Shown piece by piece: positions 47,401 to 59,600 of a stretch of 64,000 nt of DNA; position 1 is the first letter of the stretch; every line of letters begins with the position of its first letter. The notes below the pieces were generated by a model. The model worked only from the letters and a program-made list of their open reading frames with translations, did no database searches and was not told the origin of the DNA. The DNA is from Cycas panzhihuaensis (Eukaryota; Cycadophyta): contig CM041465.1 in the NCBI GenBank assembly GCA_023213395.1, positions 80,359,741 through 80,423,740 of the forward strand, given 5' to 3'. Both the position numbers and the translations under genes were made by a program.

Positions 47401-47723
47401 CATTGGTCCCATTACCATTGACAAAACTTTTATGTTTTTCTCTTCATTTGAGTTTGAAAACCATGTGAGCATGTACTAGGACATTATGGCAATTTCTATT
47501 ATGATTCAACCTTAAAGGAGTTAAGAGGTGCACAAGATGTATTTTTAGTCATATATGATAGGCTTATTAAATGATGGGTTTTTTGACTCAAGACCAATGA
47601 AATGTGATTTTAGGTATTTAATCTTACCCTTTTCCTCTTAAGGCCTTTATCTACTAGTTTATCCCACATGGATTAAGGTTATGACCTCCTTTTTCTCTAT
47701 TTTATAAATGTATGCCCCAAAAG
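44432..47723. other. Decayed AT-rich sequence, unassigned
   Basis: Continuation of the sequence into which chromovirus H inserted. I see isolated protein-like stretches with stops on the plus strand (for example near 45210-45330) but no zinc knuckle, DDE, RT or LTR signal. The open frame at 46966-47196 (76 residues, hydrophobic centre) has no recognisable motif. Probably the far end of element G or an older element. Confidence 0.35.
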
Positions 47724-48071
47724 TGTTGGGAATAATCCCAATGTCATATAGAGACCTATGCGCTTAGGGCCCCTCAAAGCCACCTTTGAGGGCCCTAGGG
47801 TACCTTGAGCCTCCCAATAGCTGCTAGGAGTTGATACCACTATTTTAAGGTATGTGCTTTCATTTATTTGTTTTAATTTTTTAATATATTTTGAATTTAC
47901 GTTGGCTAATATGCAGGTAGGGTGATGGCGCTTGACACCTCCCCAAAATTCACTATTTAAGGGATGGGAATACCTCCCTGGTGTTTTTTAACACTGCCAA
48001 CTATCAGACATCACCAGTTTACTCAAGATGTAATCTTTTTGAAGTCCTGCTTTGTTCCTCCAGCTCTATCA
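47724..48071 (+). repeat. LTR of element J (partner not found)
   Basis: 348 bp, TGTTGGGAATAATCCC...CTCCAGCTCTATCA, followed after two bases by a PBS. A TATTTAAGGG motif near 47952 could serve as TATA box. No second copy is visible, so either the element is truncated or its 3' LTR has decayed. Confidence 0.6.
47766..47796. repeat. GC-rich inverted repeat (hairpin) in the element J LTR
   Basis: AGGGCCCCTCAAAG and CTTTGAGGGCCCT around a loop of about 4 bases; stem of about 13 pairs with one extra C. Strikingly GC-rich for this window. Confidence 0.8.
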
Positions 48072-48073
48072 TT

Positions 48074-48089
48074 TGGTATAAGAGCTAAG
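48074..48089 (+). other. Primer-binding site of element J
   Basis: TGGTATAAGAGCTAAG; one mismatch to TGGTATCAGAGC over the first 12 bases. Confidence 0.75.
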
Positions 48090-48324
48090 TTAGTATTGAT
48101 ATTTTGCTCATATTTGATTTAGCTTCTCATATATTCAGCGAAACACTTGCATATGACTACTAGTTGAGATCGTGGTAAGCTCACCTGATCATTAGAGAAA
48201 ACGGTTTAGAGATTCATCCATTGTGCAAGAAGTTGTTATGTTTTGAAGCTAGCACTACAAACCAGATTACCAAGTTCTTCAAGAGTTTTTTTTCAAATAT
48301 AAACATATATTTCATGTATTTGAT

Positions 48325-48425
48325 GTATTTTCATGGATATACTTAACAATCTAGTTATTTTCCTGGATATATTTATAAATCTAGTTATTTTTATGAATAT
48401 ATTCAAAAATCTAGTTTATTTGATA
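48325..48425. repeat. Three short tandem repeats of about 33 bp
   Basis: Units share ATGGATATA/TGGATATA/TGAATATATT followed by AATCTAGTTATTTT. Confidence 0.65.
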
Positions 48426-48510
48426 TGTTTGTGTAATCAGCCTGAATATAGATTCTGTTGAAAGGCCTATAGATCTATTTCTAGTGCTATTCGCCTCATT
48501 TTTTTTTAGG

Positions 48511-48640
48511 TTTTTTTCATTTTTCGTAGCAACTTTGTGTCGTTTCTCCTCCAACACTCTCTCATACTCATCAAGAGTCATTTTCTTATTTTCTTCTAGT
48601 GAGGAAGGGGTGTAGCTCTCTTCTGCTTTCTTCCTCCTTG
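48511..48640 (-). pseudogene. Fragment resembling a plant RGG/SERBP1-type (HABP4_PAI-RBP1 domain) RNA-binding protein
   Basis: On the minus strand an open stretch reads EESYTPSSLEENKK and then MTLDEYERVLEEKRHK; the Met codon is at 48581-48579. MTL(D/E)EYE..LEEKR is the opening of the HABP4_PAI-RBP1 domain as I recall it from plant RGG-repeat nuclear RNA-binding proteins. Upstream acidic/polar context also fits. Nothing after the motif matches the rest of the domain and the RGG repeats are absent, so only an exon-sized piece is present. It lies about 440 bases inside the LTR/PBS of element J, on the opposite strand, consistent with capture of a host fragment. Recognition is from memory of one short motif. 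Confidence 0.45.
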
Positions 48641-48660
48641 CCTTGTTACATCTTCCATTA

Positions 48661-49482
48661 GCAATAGGTGTCGTTGCTGGGGAGAATTATTATCTACCAT
48701 CACCATGGGAGGACTGATTTATGAGAAAATCTCACCATAAAGAGTCTCATTACCTCTGTACATCCTTAATATTTTCTCTCTCAATTGATTATTCACATTC
48801 TCTTCAAACAAGCTTCACTTGTAGACATAAAGAGAGGCATACAACCAACGGAGCATACATTTTCTCATCTTTCATTGGAGTTTTTTTAACCCTTACAGCT
48901 GCTTCTATATCTACTGCAACAATTCGTCATTTTTTAGCCCATTGAGCATTAATTGATTCTACTAAACCTTGCATTGTCTTCATAGTGGATGCTTACCTTG
49001 TTCCAAAAAGTATTCTCTATATAATTGCACAAAGCATTTGTGATACCATTCTCTGTGGCACCCATTTCCAAAAGTCTGTACAAAAAAGGTCTCCTCTGGC
49101 AGACACGATGCACTGATTTCTGGATGCAGAAAGACTTGAATCCCCATCTTTATAATAACTAAAATTTCTAACTGAGCTCTGTATATCTGATCCCTATAGC
49201 TTACTCCCACTTGCACTTAACTTACAGTCATATTCATGCTATCTGAGGGACGTGGTTATCCCAAACACATATTAAACTCTATATGCCCTACTGTTGCTTG
49301 AGAGATCTACCTTGCTCTGGACAAGCCTTTGCAATAAGGCAAACCGAACTCTTCTCCAAACTCTTCCATGCATTGAACGTCTCTTGTGCCCTCAAGAATT
49401 ACACAAAGATCAACGTGCCCTCAATGTGTATACAACATGCCCTTGTCTGAATAGACTTTATAGAACAGATAAGGTGTAATAT
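48661..49482 (+). pseudogene. Intronless decayed coding sequence, host-like, unidentified
   Basis: One plus-strand frame runs about 270 codons from 48661 to the TAA at about 49480 with few stops: TGA after WED, TGA after RHFLAH, TGA after ADTMH, two adjacent TAA after SPSL, and a TAA after PNTY. The rest is well-behaved protein, with phrases SIDYSHSLQTSF, TAASISTATIRHFLAH, VFIVDAYLVPKSILYII and CNKANRTLLQTLPCIERLL. It ends in CLNRLYRTDKV. Composition is Leu/Ser/Thr-rich, mixed helical, soluble or peripheral. There is no gag, pol or transposase motif. The absence of introns suggests a processed pseudogene or a cDNA captured by element J. I cannot name the family. Confidence 0.5.
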
Positions 49483-49633
49483 AAGGCATTGGTATCCATG
49501 GATTACAGATGGAAACTTTAGAAAACATCTATTTCAAAAAAACCCCAGTCTTTATGAACAGCATTGTTGACTATGGCAGTCCTTCTTTTTCTTTTTGTAG
49601 CCTTATATATATAAAATATACATACATACATAG

Positions 49634-50442
<809 letters not shown>

Positions 50443-50668
50443 TGTTATGATCCTCCATCATATGAGGTTACTTGTATTGTATTTATCCCACATGTATAAG
50501 TCTAATAGATGGGCAACCTTAATAGCCCCATATATATGTATGTAATGTATAAGGAGATCATCATGATATATTTTGTAATCTTATGTTAATGAATGTTCTT
50601 TGGAACTTCATCTTCTTCTTTATCTTTTATCTATTATTTTCTATTTCTTTTTCTCTATGTTGAATGGT
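50443..50668 (+). repeat. 5' LTR of element K
   Basis: Starts TGTTATGATCC; same length as the right copy. Ends GGT rather than CA. Confidence 0.85.
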
Positions 50669-51152
50669 TTGCAACCTCAACTTCAAAGAGCCATAACTTT
50701 TGCTACAGGTATCCAAATAACCTCAAATATTTTTTTATTCTATGCATTTTTGAATTTAATTTCCAATGGAAGTGGTTTAAGGCTGATCAGAGTTCATAGC
50801 AAAACATTATTAACATTTTATCAGCAAGTACTATTTTAGCCTATAAAAATCGTAATAGTGAAATTCCTAAAAGGGGCATAACTTTTGATCTAGATATCAG
50901 AATTCAATTTCGTTTGTACCATTGGAATTGTATTTTAGAGGCCATCATCCTGCTCCATATTTTATATATTTTTAAGCTATATTTTTTTCAAAAATAATTT
51001 TTTTAAAATTAAGGGTTTCATACTATATTTTCTAAGCCATTAAGACCATGGTCTCAAAACCATTGCTCGTGAGACCCAATATATAATTTTGTATCAAAAT
51101 TAGGGGATAATAGGCTATAGACACCCCTAATCTCTCTTATATCCACATTATC

Positions 51153-52030
51153 ATGGCTATAAAAAGGCCCATACCACGTATCTTTAATGTGGATGGGACT
51201 CTTTCTGTAAAAGATTAGGTTAAAGATATAGATACATATTTAGGATCACCTGATGATAACTACTCACGCAATGAGGAGATGACTATAGTAGCCTCATTAT
51301 ATCTACAAGGAGAGGCTTATCTCTTTGGTTTAAAGATTGGTATGACCTAAATCATCTCCTAAATACATTTTATTTTCTAGAACTAGTTATCTGTAAGAAA
51401 TATAATGATTCGTGGTGGAAAGAGATGCAAAGTCTTAAATAAAATAAAGAAGAAGCATGGAAAATACTTGAGAAGTATAATTGTAGTGTGGGACAAGGAA
51501 TTCTCCCAACTCCACAAAGTCAAGAACAAAAGAAAGATTATGAGGAATATCAAGAGCAGGTAATAGAAGTTGTTTGCTAACCCACACCACCAGCTGTACC
51601 CAAGGACAAGGAAGAAAAGGTATCACCTTAAATGGAAGAGCAAGTAACAAAAGTTATTTACCACCCCACATCACCAGTGGCACCTAAGGATAAGGAACAA
51701 AAGGCATCACAGATAGTTGAAAGACAAACTAAAGTGGAACCATATCGGCATCCACATTATCAAGAGGCCCAATGTAAGAAAACTTATCAAGCAAGGCATT
51801 CATCTACTACAAACACCAGGTAAGAACAACATTTGAGCTTATGGTTTCAACATTACAGATATCCAGAGTATATTAGAGGATATTCAGGGTGTATCAAGAT
51901 CAACTTGGGATGGATAGATCCCCATTCCATGCATAACTTTTTTGCCAACATTCGTAAGAGTTATTGATTGAAGAATAATAACAAGAGATGGTTATTAAAT
52001 CAGGATGCTTTGAGGGTGAAACATTTTTAG
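51153..52030 (+). pseudogene. Element K gag-like gene
   Basis: ATG at 51153 opens a frame with IPRIFNVDGTLSVKD, then a TAG, then DIDTYLGSPDDNYS and EEMTIVASLYLQGEAYL: the gypsy-type gag pattern of a target fold followed by L.L.G.A. Near 51320 a one-base indel moves the sequence to the next frame, which continues (WFKDWYDLNHL, EEAWKILEKY). A repeated Pro/Lys/Gln-rich unit follows (V.KV.Y.PTSPVAPKDKE appears twice, at about 51580 and 51660), then a basic tail. It stops at TAG about 52027, directly before the PPT. No zinc knuckle, protease or polymerase. The protein would be a capsid-like part only. Confidence 0.65.
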
Positions 52031-52041
52031 GGGGGAGGGCA
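52029..52041 (+). other. Polypurine tract of element K
   Basis: AGGGGGGAGGGCA immediately before the right repeat. Confidence 0.8.
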
Positions 52042-52267
52042 TGTTATGATCCTCCACCATATGAGGTTACGTGTATTGCATTTATCCCACATGCATAAGT
52101 CTAAGAGATGGGCAACCTTAATAGCTCCATATACATGTATGTAATGTATAAGGAGATCATCATGATGTATTTTGTAATCTTATGTTAATGAATATTTTTT
52201 GGAACTTCATCTTCTTCTTTATCTTTTATCTATCATTTTCTATTTCTATTTCTCTATATTGAATGGT
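52042..52267 (+). repeat. 3' LTR of element K
   Basis: Matches 50443-50668 with about a dozen substitutions by eye and no clear indels. Confidence 0.85.
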
Positions 52268-54599
52268 AACATGAAAAAGTTCGTTACAAAACATAAGGTA
52301 CTTGTCTATTTTCTAGCATAACTCCTCACTCGGTTATCAATTTCTGATGAAACTAACTTCATTATGTCAAAACATTTCCGTAGATTAATTTTAAATGGTC
52401 ATATGACCAATTTGGACTTGATTTGACCTCGTTTTAGTTGATTCAAAGTTAGACATTTACTTTTTGAGTTTTTTTTTAACTTTTTACAAAATCATTTTTT
52501 TAACTGATTATATTTTATTACCGGGTAACTTTTTTCTGCCTGGATCTATTCTACAATGATCTATGTTCAACAAACTTCATTACTCACTTTTTATTTTAAT
52601 TTTTAGAATTTATTTTGACCATTATTTTAATCATTGAAATTGACATTTTAGTGGTTTTTATCATTTTTTTTAACATTTTTATATAAAGGTACTTGTTACT
52701 ATTTTTACTATAACTTTTCTATTTGACATCCAAATTTAGTTCTGTTAGTTTCATTGGGAATTTGATTCATTCCCCTTCAAACTGACATAGTCTTTTATAC
52801 GTTTTAAGGTGTTTTTGCTCATTTTCAAATCCATTAAAGTTGAGGTACTCAATAACCTCTAATCTATTATTTTTACATCTTTTACATATTATTTTTCAAA
52901 CATTTTCAACTAAAAATATATGAAGTAGCTTTCTAAACTTTATGTGAGCATTTTACATCATTATATAAGTATTTTATTGGCATCTTTATAATAGTTTAAG
53001 CCCCTACTCCCGTTGAGCCTTAAAAAAAGGGTTGCTTAATTTTGGTCATTCAAATTTTGACTTATAGGAACCTGTTTTCAAAATGGTTAGTTCCATTGAA
53101 TACATATTTTATTAATCTTCATATTAGTAAAATTTCATGTTATTCTAACGTGGTTTAGTATAGTTTTCAAGCTATCTAATTTAAGCATACAAGTATATCC
53201 TTACAGGATTTCCCTTCAAACCTTTAAAGAAACTTCTATTTTATTTCTTATTGGTTGCTCATAATACATATTTAAAATGTTACTTGATTTTCATATAATT
53301 TTTTTTTAAGTCATTTACTAATAGAAATTATTTATAAAGTGAGTAAAAATATACATATATGTTTTAGTTTTCAACTTTATATATCTTCCTCAAGGCAAAT
53401 TTTTTTATATTAAAAAGGGAAAGTCATGTTTTTCTTGCATTGAAGATTTATATTTACTTATTTAAGAAATTTAAGGATAAGAACTCTTTATTTTTCATTA
53501 TCAAAGTTTATTTCATCTTTACATAATTGAAAAGGATCTTTGTTATATTTAAATTTGCTTAAATATCCATCATATTTTAAATTTTACTCTAAAGGCATAA
53601 TGATTGAAAGTTTTTTATTTATCATAATACTTCAAAGTTTATTTAAAATTGTTTCTTATAAGTGTGTCATTTATTTAAAAATCATACATTTATTAAATTT
53701 TTTTTTTATTTCTCATTGCTGAAAAATATCACTTATTTCTTGCACTTATAAAAGTATCATTTAATTTATTTAATTTCAAAGGCATCTTTCATTCATTTGA
53801 AGAGCATTATATTTTTTGAAAAAAAGAGGTTTTCTATTTCTTTCAAAGGATCATTATTTATTTCATCTTGCTTAGAGAATATTATCTTATTTTCAAGTTT
53901 TTTTTTATTATATAAAAGGATTTTTTTTTCTAAGCAAGACCATATTGCTAATTAGTTTATTTTTCATATTAAACAAGATAATCCCAAATTAAACCATCCT
54001 ATTTTTCTAGCCTTGCAAGGGGAATGGTTAGGTCCCCTGAAGTTACCACCCCACACACGCTAATCAACCTACTCATATTGGATGAAAACAACCATTAGCT
54101 ATCAGGTGTATTTGATGGCAGGCTGAGGTGTAGAACCTATTCATTTCATGGTGTTTGGAGACCAAGTCTAGACCTGGAGAGGGTGAGTGCCTTGGTTTGA
54201 GAACCTTCATCGCTAGATCTATCGCTAGGCATAAGTCTAGCGTAGGTGGACCAACAATTCACAGGGGTGTAAAAACCTTCTTAGCAGTTGTGTACTGAGG
54301 TATATAGAGCCTAGCGCTCACGTACTGGTATATTGGGTCCCTGTTTTGCCATCTATGGGTATGCGCCACTAGACAGAATAGCAACTGAAGGTTGTCCTAG
54401 GAGAAACTTAAACTTAGAGCCTAGTAGCCTTAATAGGTCCTAGTTCACCTATTTAAAACTTTGGGATATATTTAGAAATAAATTTTATATTTAAATTTTT
54501 TTTTTTAAATTTTAAATTTAAATACATTTTTTTTAATATTCACATTTAACCTTTTGATATTTCATTTATCACATTTTATCAACACAACTTTAGTTCAAA
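52268..54599. other. AT-rich sequence and possible leader of copia element L
   Basis: 52268-54000 is T-rich non-coding sequence without motifs. 54000-54440 is GC-richer (phrases GCTAGGCATAAGTCTAGCG, CCTAGCGCTCACGTAC) and is followed by an AT-rich run to the gag ATG at 54600. The right part is presumably the leader of L. I could not place its 5' LTR or PBS with any confidence. Confidence 0.4.
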
Positions 54600-55483
54600 A
54601 TGATGTCTAGTTTTGGGAATATGATTATCCCAAAATTTGATGGAAATGATTTCCTTAACTATAGTAGGAGGATGAGGCCCATCCTCATAGCAAATGACAT
54701 GTGGGATATTATGAGAACCAGTTACAATGAATTAGGACTAAATCCAACCGATGCAGAAAAAGTTACATATAAGAAAATGTCAAAAAGGATAACGAAGCAT
54801 TAGCCCTTATCTTTTGCATATTAGATGATCATGTATTTCTATGAGTCAGTGAATCTGTTAAGTCCAAAGAAGCTTGGGATACTTTACAACTTATATATGA
54901 AGGAGCCACCTCCTCTAAATTATAAAACTTGAGAAGTAAGTTCAAAAATTTACGTATGATGCCTTACAAATCAATAACTAAATTCATGACTAAAGTCTAA
55001 GATTTGTTAACCAAATGAGGTCACTTAGGGATACCCTAACCGAACAGAAAGTAGTTGAAAGGATCCTTAGATGTGTAGGAGCTATAAGATGTTTTGAAAT
55101 GGTAGCTACTAGCATTAGTATATCAAAAGATCTAAGTACCTTCAAACTAGAACAACTTAGTGTTATGCTCATGTCTATAGAAGAGTAACAAAATGCAAAT
55201 GAAACTTTAGAACATGCCTTTACTACAAAGGCCCACATTCAATCTAACTACCAAGTAGGAACCTCAAAACAAAAGGAATCTCCTCCAAGGAGAAAAGGTA
55301 GAAATCCTAGAAATGAAAACAGATAAAATCCTCCATGATATCAAGCCCCTAACCAAAAGAGAGAAGGAGGACCCCAATGACATGAAAACCCTCTAAGAAA
55401 TCCCAACACTCCAAGAAATCCCAACCAAAGGAGATAAGTTGAGAATCATCCTTGCTATCCACATTGTCACGGGAATTCTCAAC
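54600..55483 (+). pseudogene. Copia element L, gag, part before the gypsy insertion
   Basis: Opens at ATG 54600 with IIPKFDGNDFLNYSRRMRP and ANDMWDIM, the usual N-terminal copia gag pattern. About 54791 the frame moves by one (ALALIFCILDDHVFL, KEAWDTLQLIYEG, KFKNLRMMPYKSI, a UBN2-type gag), and near 55009 it moves again (LRDTLTEQKVVERIL, FKLEQLSVMLMSIEE). The basic linker that follows is rich in Pro, Arg, Asn and Gln. The frame reaches CYPHCHGNSQ at 55483, where gypsy M is inserted. Stops lie mostly where Gln or Trp is expected. Confidence 0.85.
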
Positions 55484-56623
55484 TGATCTGAATTTGAATG
55501 AAAAAATGAAGACTTAATCCAATTGAAACAAATCTAGAATAAATTTACAATAATATTACATTAATTTAAAGATATTTTAAATTTTCTTACAAAATTCCTT
55601 CTTTTTTGTGCTCTATTAAGCATGCAAAGGACTGCTACATCAAGTTGGGAGAGTAGAACTGAGTGTTGGGTGCTTCTTGGGCTACTGCACGTTCTTTGGA
55701 ACCACTGTCATTGAAGTTTGCATAGAGTTTTGGTTGTTGATAACTAAAAAAATCTCTTTTCTTAGTGAAGAAATCTATTGATGTCTCTTTCTTAGACTGT
55801 TATGGCTACTATTTTCCTTCCTCAGTTGCAACTTCACTTTCTTGGGCTCTTTTTCTCTCCTCACAATAGATTTTTAGTGTTGCTCTATCGCTTATTACGC
55901 ACTTCCATCATTTTCCCTCTCCTGCGCAGATTCTACATTTTTGGAGCCATTCTTTCTCAAGCGGAAAGTAATTTTGGAGAATCTTTCCTCTTGTCTTGCT
56001 CCCCGTACTGTGTTTATGGCTGCTGGCATCCTCTATCTTCTCCTCCATCCTGAGATATTACTGTTATAAACCCTATAATGCGTGTTTCTTCCGTAACGGG
56101 TTTTCTATTTTTCTGTTTTTCAACAGATTCAAAACAGTTAAAGAAATCTTGATTAAATCCATTTAATTAGGAGGTTTTTCTATTTAATCGTGTAGAGGAC
56201 ACGTGTGAAAAGATCCTCCTAAAATTCAGTGCGAAACGGACTTCGTTTACCCTGCCAAAAATGCTACCGTTTTTTAATTTTTCTGTTGTCTATTTTTCTG
56301 TAGTATGCAGGGTTGCACCTGCAGTTGCACTCAATTTCACTTGATGTTGCACTTGCAAACTACGTGGTTGCAGTTCGTTGCACTTGTAAACTAGTCGATT
56401 GTACTTAGTTGTACTTGAAGACCACCCGGTAGCACTTAGTTATAGTTGTAGACCACCCGGTAACACTTAGTTGTAGTTGGTTACACTTGGTTGCAGTTGC
56501 AATTGCACTTTTTTTTGCATTTTTTAAGCCTCTTAAGGTATTTTTCTACTAAATAAAGATCATAAACATGAAAAACATGGTATTTTAAGATTATTATGAA
56601 CTTAAAGATCTGAAAATGGATAA
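55484..56623 (-). repeat. 3' LTR of element M
   Basis: About 1140 bp. Contains a run of repeats around GTTGCACTTGCAAAC and GACCACCCGGTAGCACTTAGTTG (plus 56310-56510), shared with the other LTR. Plus-strand open frame 55802-56053 lies inside it and has no motif. Confidence 0.94.
56310..56515. repeat. Short G/C-rich repeats in the element M LTR
   Basis: Repeated units of about 25-35 bases around TTGCACTT, TAGTTG and GACCACCCGGTA. The same run lies at about 62195-62405 in the other LTR. Confidence 0.7.
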
Positions 56624-56638
56624 GAACTCCCCTTTTTT
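56624..56638 (-). other. Polypurine tract of element M
   Basis: Minus strand AAAAAAGGGGAGTTC right before the LTR. Confidence 0.85.
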
Positions 56639-56661
56639 AGGAGTTCATGGCCTCATGAACT

Positions 56662-59600
56662 TTATAGTTGTAGATGAGGGAATTTGATTTTCCCTATCTC
56701 CTTATTGTACTATTTTGCTTTGCTAGGTACTTGTCCTTTTTCTACAATTTTGAAGGACTCAATTATGCCTCTTTGAGTCTTGATCTGCTTCCTTTGAAGA
56801 ATACAATCATTTTGCATTGGTTCCTCTTTCTCTATTCGCAACTCCTCTGGGTTTGGTAAGAGTGGAATTCCATCTTCATCTTCATCCAACATGGATGGCT
56901 CGAACATCTTCAGATTCTCAACATTCACTATGGAACACATTTTCATGAATTCTAGAAGTTCAAGCTGGAAAGCATTTTCCCCAATTTTCTTCAAGATTGT
57001 AAAAGGACCATATCATATAAGCTTTAACTTTTTGCCTTCACCTTACAATCTTTTCTTACTGAGGTGCAACTAAACTCTATCTCCTTCCTTAAAGGAATGG
57101 CTAGTTCTATGTGCATCATGCCGCTGTTTGTATCTCTGTTGAGATTTTTGAAGCTGCTCTTCAACCTGTTGATAGATTTTTCTGATTCTTTCCAAGAATC
57201 TTTGTGCCTTTTCATCTCCTTCTTCCTCCTTTCCATTTCTGCAGAAAATTAAGCAAAAAATTCTAGATCGAAAGGACTTACAGGTAGAAATCCCAAACAT
57301 ATCTCAAATGGTGATTTCTAGATTGAGCTATGGAGAGCTCTATTGTAGGTAAATTTCAAGTATGAGAGACTTTCATCCCAAGTCTTAGGATGCTTTGCAT
57401 TGTATCCTCGTAACAACTGTACTAATGTCCTGTTGACAACTTCAGTCTAGTCGTCTGTTTGAGGATGAAAAGCCGTGCTCATCTTTAGCTTCGTATTCAT
57501 CATTCTCCAAAGCATTTGCCAAAAATGACTCATAAATCTGATGTCTCGATTAGAAATGATTGAGTTGGGAAGTCCAAAATACTTCCAAACATGCTAGAAA
57601 AATAATCTAGCTATATCTTCTCCTGTATGTGTCTTTTTATAGGGAATCAACATCACCATTTTACTAAACTGATCAACAACTACAAATAAATAATCCATAC
57701 CATTTTTTATTTGTGGTAGTCCTCCCAGGAAATCCATGGAGATACTCTCCCATAGTCGTGATGGAACAAGAAGTGGAATGTATAATCCAAACTTCCTATT
57801 GGTTGGCTTTGATGTGCTACATAATGTACATCCTCGTACTGTTGTAGTCACATCTTGCTACATATTTGGATAATACATATATCACTACAAGTTTAACAAT
57901 GTCTTTCCCACTCCAAAGTGTCCTACAACTCGAGAGGTGTGAGCTTCTCTTATCCACTTCATTTAGTCTACATGCTTTAGAATACAAAGCCTGTCTTGCT
58001 TGAAAAGAAGTCCATCTTTCAACTAGAAATTAGCAACTACTTTTCCTTATTATAGCTGCTCAAAGATAGGCTTGAATGCCTCATCTTTCTAGTACAAATC
58101 AACATATTCATCATGGAAGAAAGGTTGAAATTGCATAGCTACCAACAAACTAGAAATATCTTACTATTGAGGAGGTTTGGATAACAAGTCTATAATCTTA
58201 TTCGTCATTCCTTTCTTGTATTTAACCATGATATGAAACTGCTGCAAATAGGACATCCACTTCATGTGCCTAGCCTGCTGTAATTTGGACTGAGTCTGCA
58301 AGAATTGTAAAGGCTTATGGTTGGTGTGGATGACCACTTCTTTTCCCAACAAATATGGTCTCCAATGCTTCACTGTTTGGTGTAATCCATAGAGCTCCTT
58401 ATCATAAGTTAGGTAGTTTATGATAGCTCTATTAAATGTCTCTGAATGGTATGCTATCAGTTTTCCTCCTTGCTTCAATACTGCTCCCATGGTATAGCCT
58501 AAAGCATCAGTCTCCAATTCAAATGGATTTTGCAACGAGGGTAAAGCTAACATTGGTACCTCACAAATTTTCTGCTTCAAAAGCCTGAAAGCTTTTTCTT
58601 GTTCATTCTCCCAATAAAACTTTGCATGTCTTCTCGTTAATGCATGAAGAGGTGCTACAATTTTAGAGAATTTAAAAATAAATTTTCTTAAATATTGACA
58701 TGAACCAATGAAACTTCTTACCTCTGTGATTGTCTTGGGTGTGGGCCAATTAAGAATGACTTTAATCTTTGCTGGGTCAATCTTCAATTCTCTTCCTCCA
58801 ACCATGAAACCTAAGAAGATGAGAGATTACTTTCTAAACTCGCACTTCTTTAGATTAAGTTTCAACTGCTACTCTTAGAGAACTTTGAGCACTTGCTCGA
58901 CATGTTGGAGGTGCTCCTCCTAAATATGGCTAAAAATCAAAATATCATCTAGATAAATAATTGCAAAGTCATCAATGAAGGGCCTTAATACCTCATTCAT
59001 CAACCCCATAAAGGTGGCAGGTGCATTGCATAGACCAAATGACATCACTAACCATTCGAACAATCCTTTCTTCGATTTGAAGGTTGTCTTCCAAGTATCC
59101 TTCTCTCAGATTTGAACCTAATGGTAGCCTAATTTCAGGTCCATTTTGTTGAAATATCTTGCTGACTGCGGTTGGTCCAACAAGTCATCTATCTGTGGTA
59201 AGGGATGTCTATTCTTTATGGTGATCGTGTTCAAAGCCCGGTAGTCAATGCATATTCTCCATCCTCCATCTTTCGTTGGCACCAAAACAATAGGTGAACC
59301 ACATAAGGAACAACTCAGCTTGATCACTCCTTGTTCCAAGAGTTCTTGAATATGCCTCTTAATCTCTTCATTCTCCAAAACTGAGTTTCTGTAGAGACTA
59401 AGATTTGGGAAAGGTGAATCAGCAACCAACTATATTTCATTTTCAATTGCCCTTTTAGGGGGCAGCCCTTTTGGCTCTTGGAATATGTCATTGTACCTAT
59501 TCCTTAGGCCTTTAATCTACTGCACATGCTTCCTATCTAGTGCCTGTATTAAGGACTCTACTTGCTCTTTTTCTTCCACATTTTGCTTTCTCATCAGCAG

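Larger units (their letters stand above)
50443..52267 (+). mobile_element. Element K: small gag-only LTR retrotransposon (about 1.8 kb)
   Basis: Two 225-226-bp repeats (50443-50668, 52042-52267) start TGTTATGATCCTCC and run to TTGAATGGT. The short purine tract AGGGGGGAGGGCA lies directly before the right copy, giving plus orientation. AACA flanks both ends (50439-50442, 52268-52271); the fifth base differs. The interior is about 1.4 kb with a gag-like frame and no pol. The bases after the 5' LTR (TTGCAACCTCAACTTC) do not match initiator-Met, so a different primer or a displaced PBS is likely. Confidence 0.8.
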
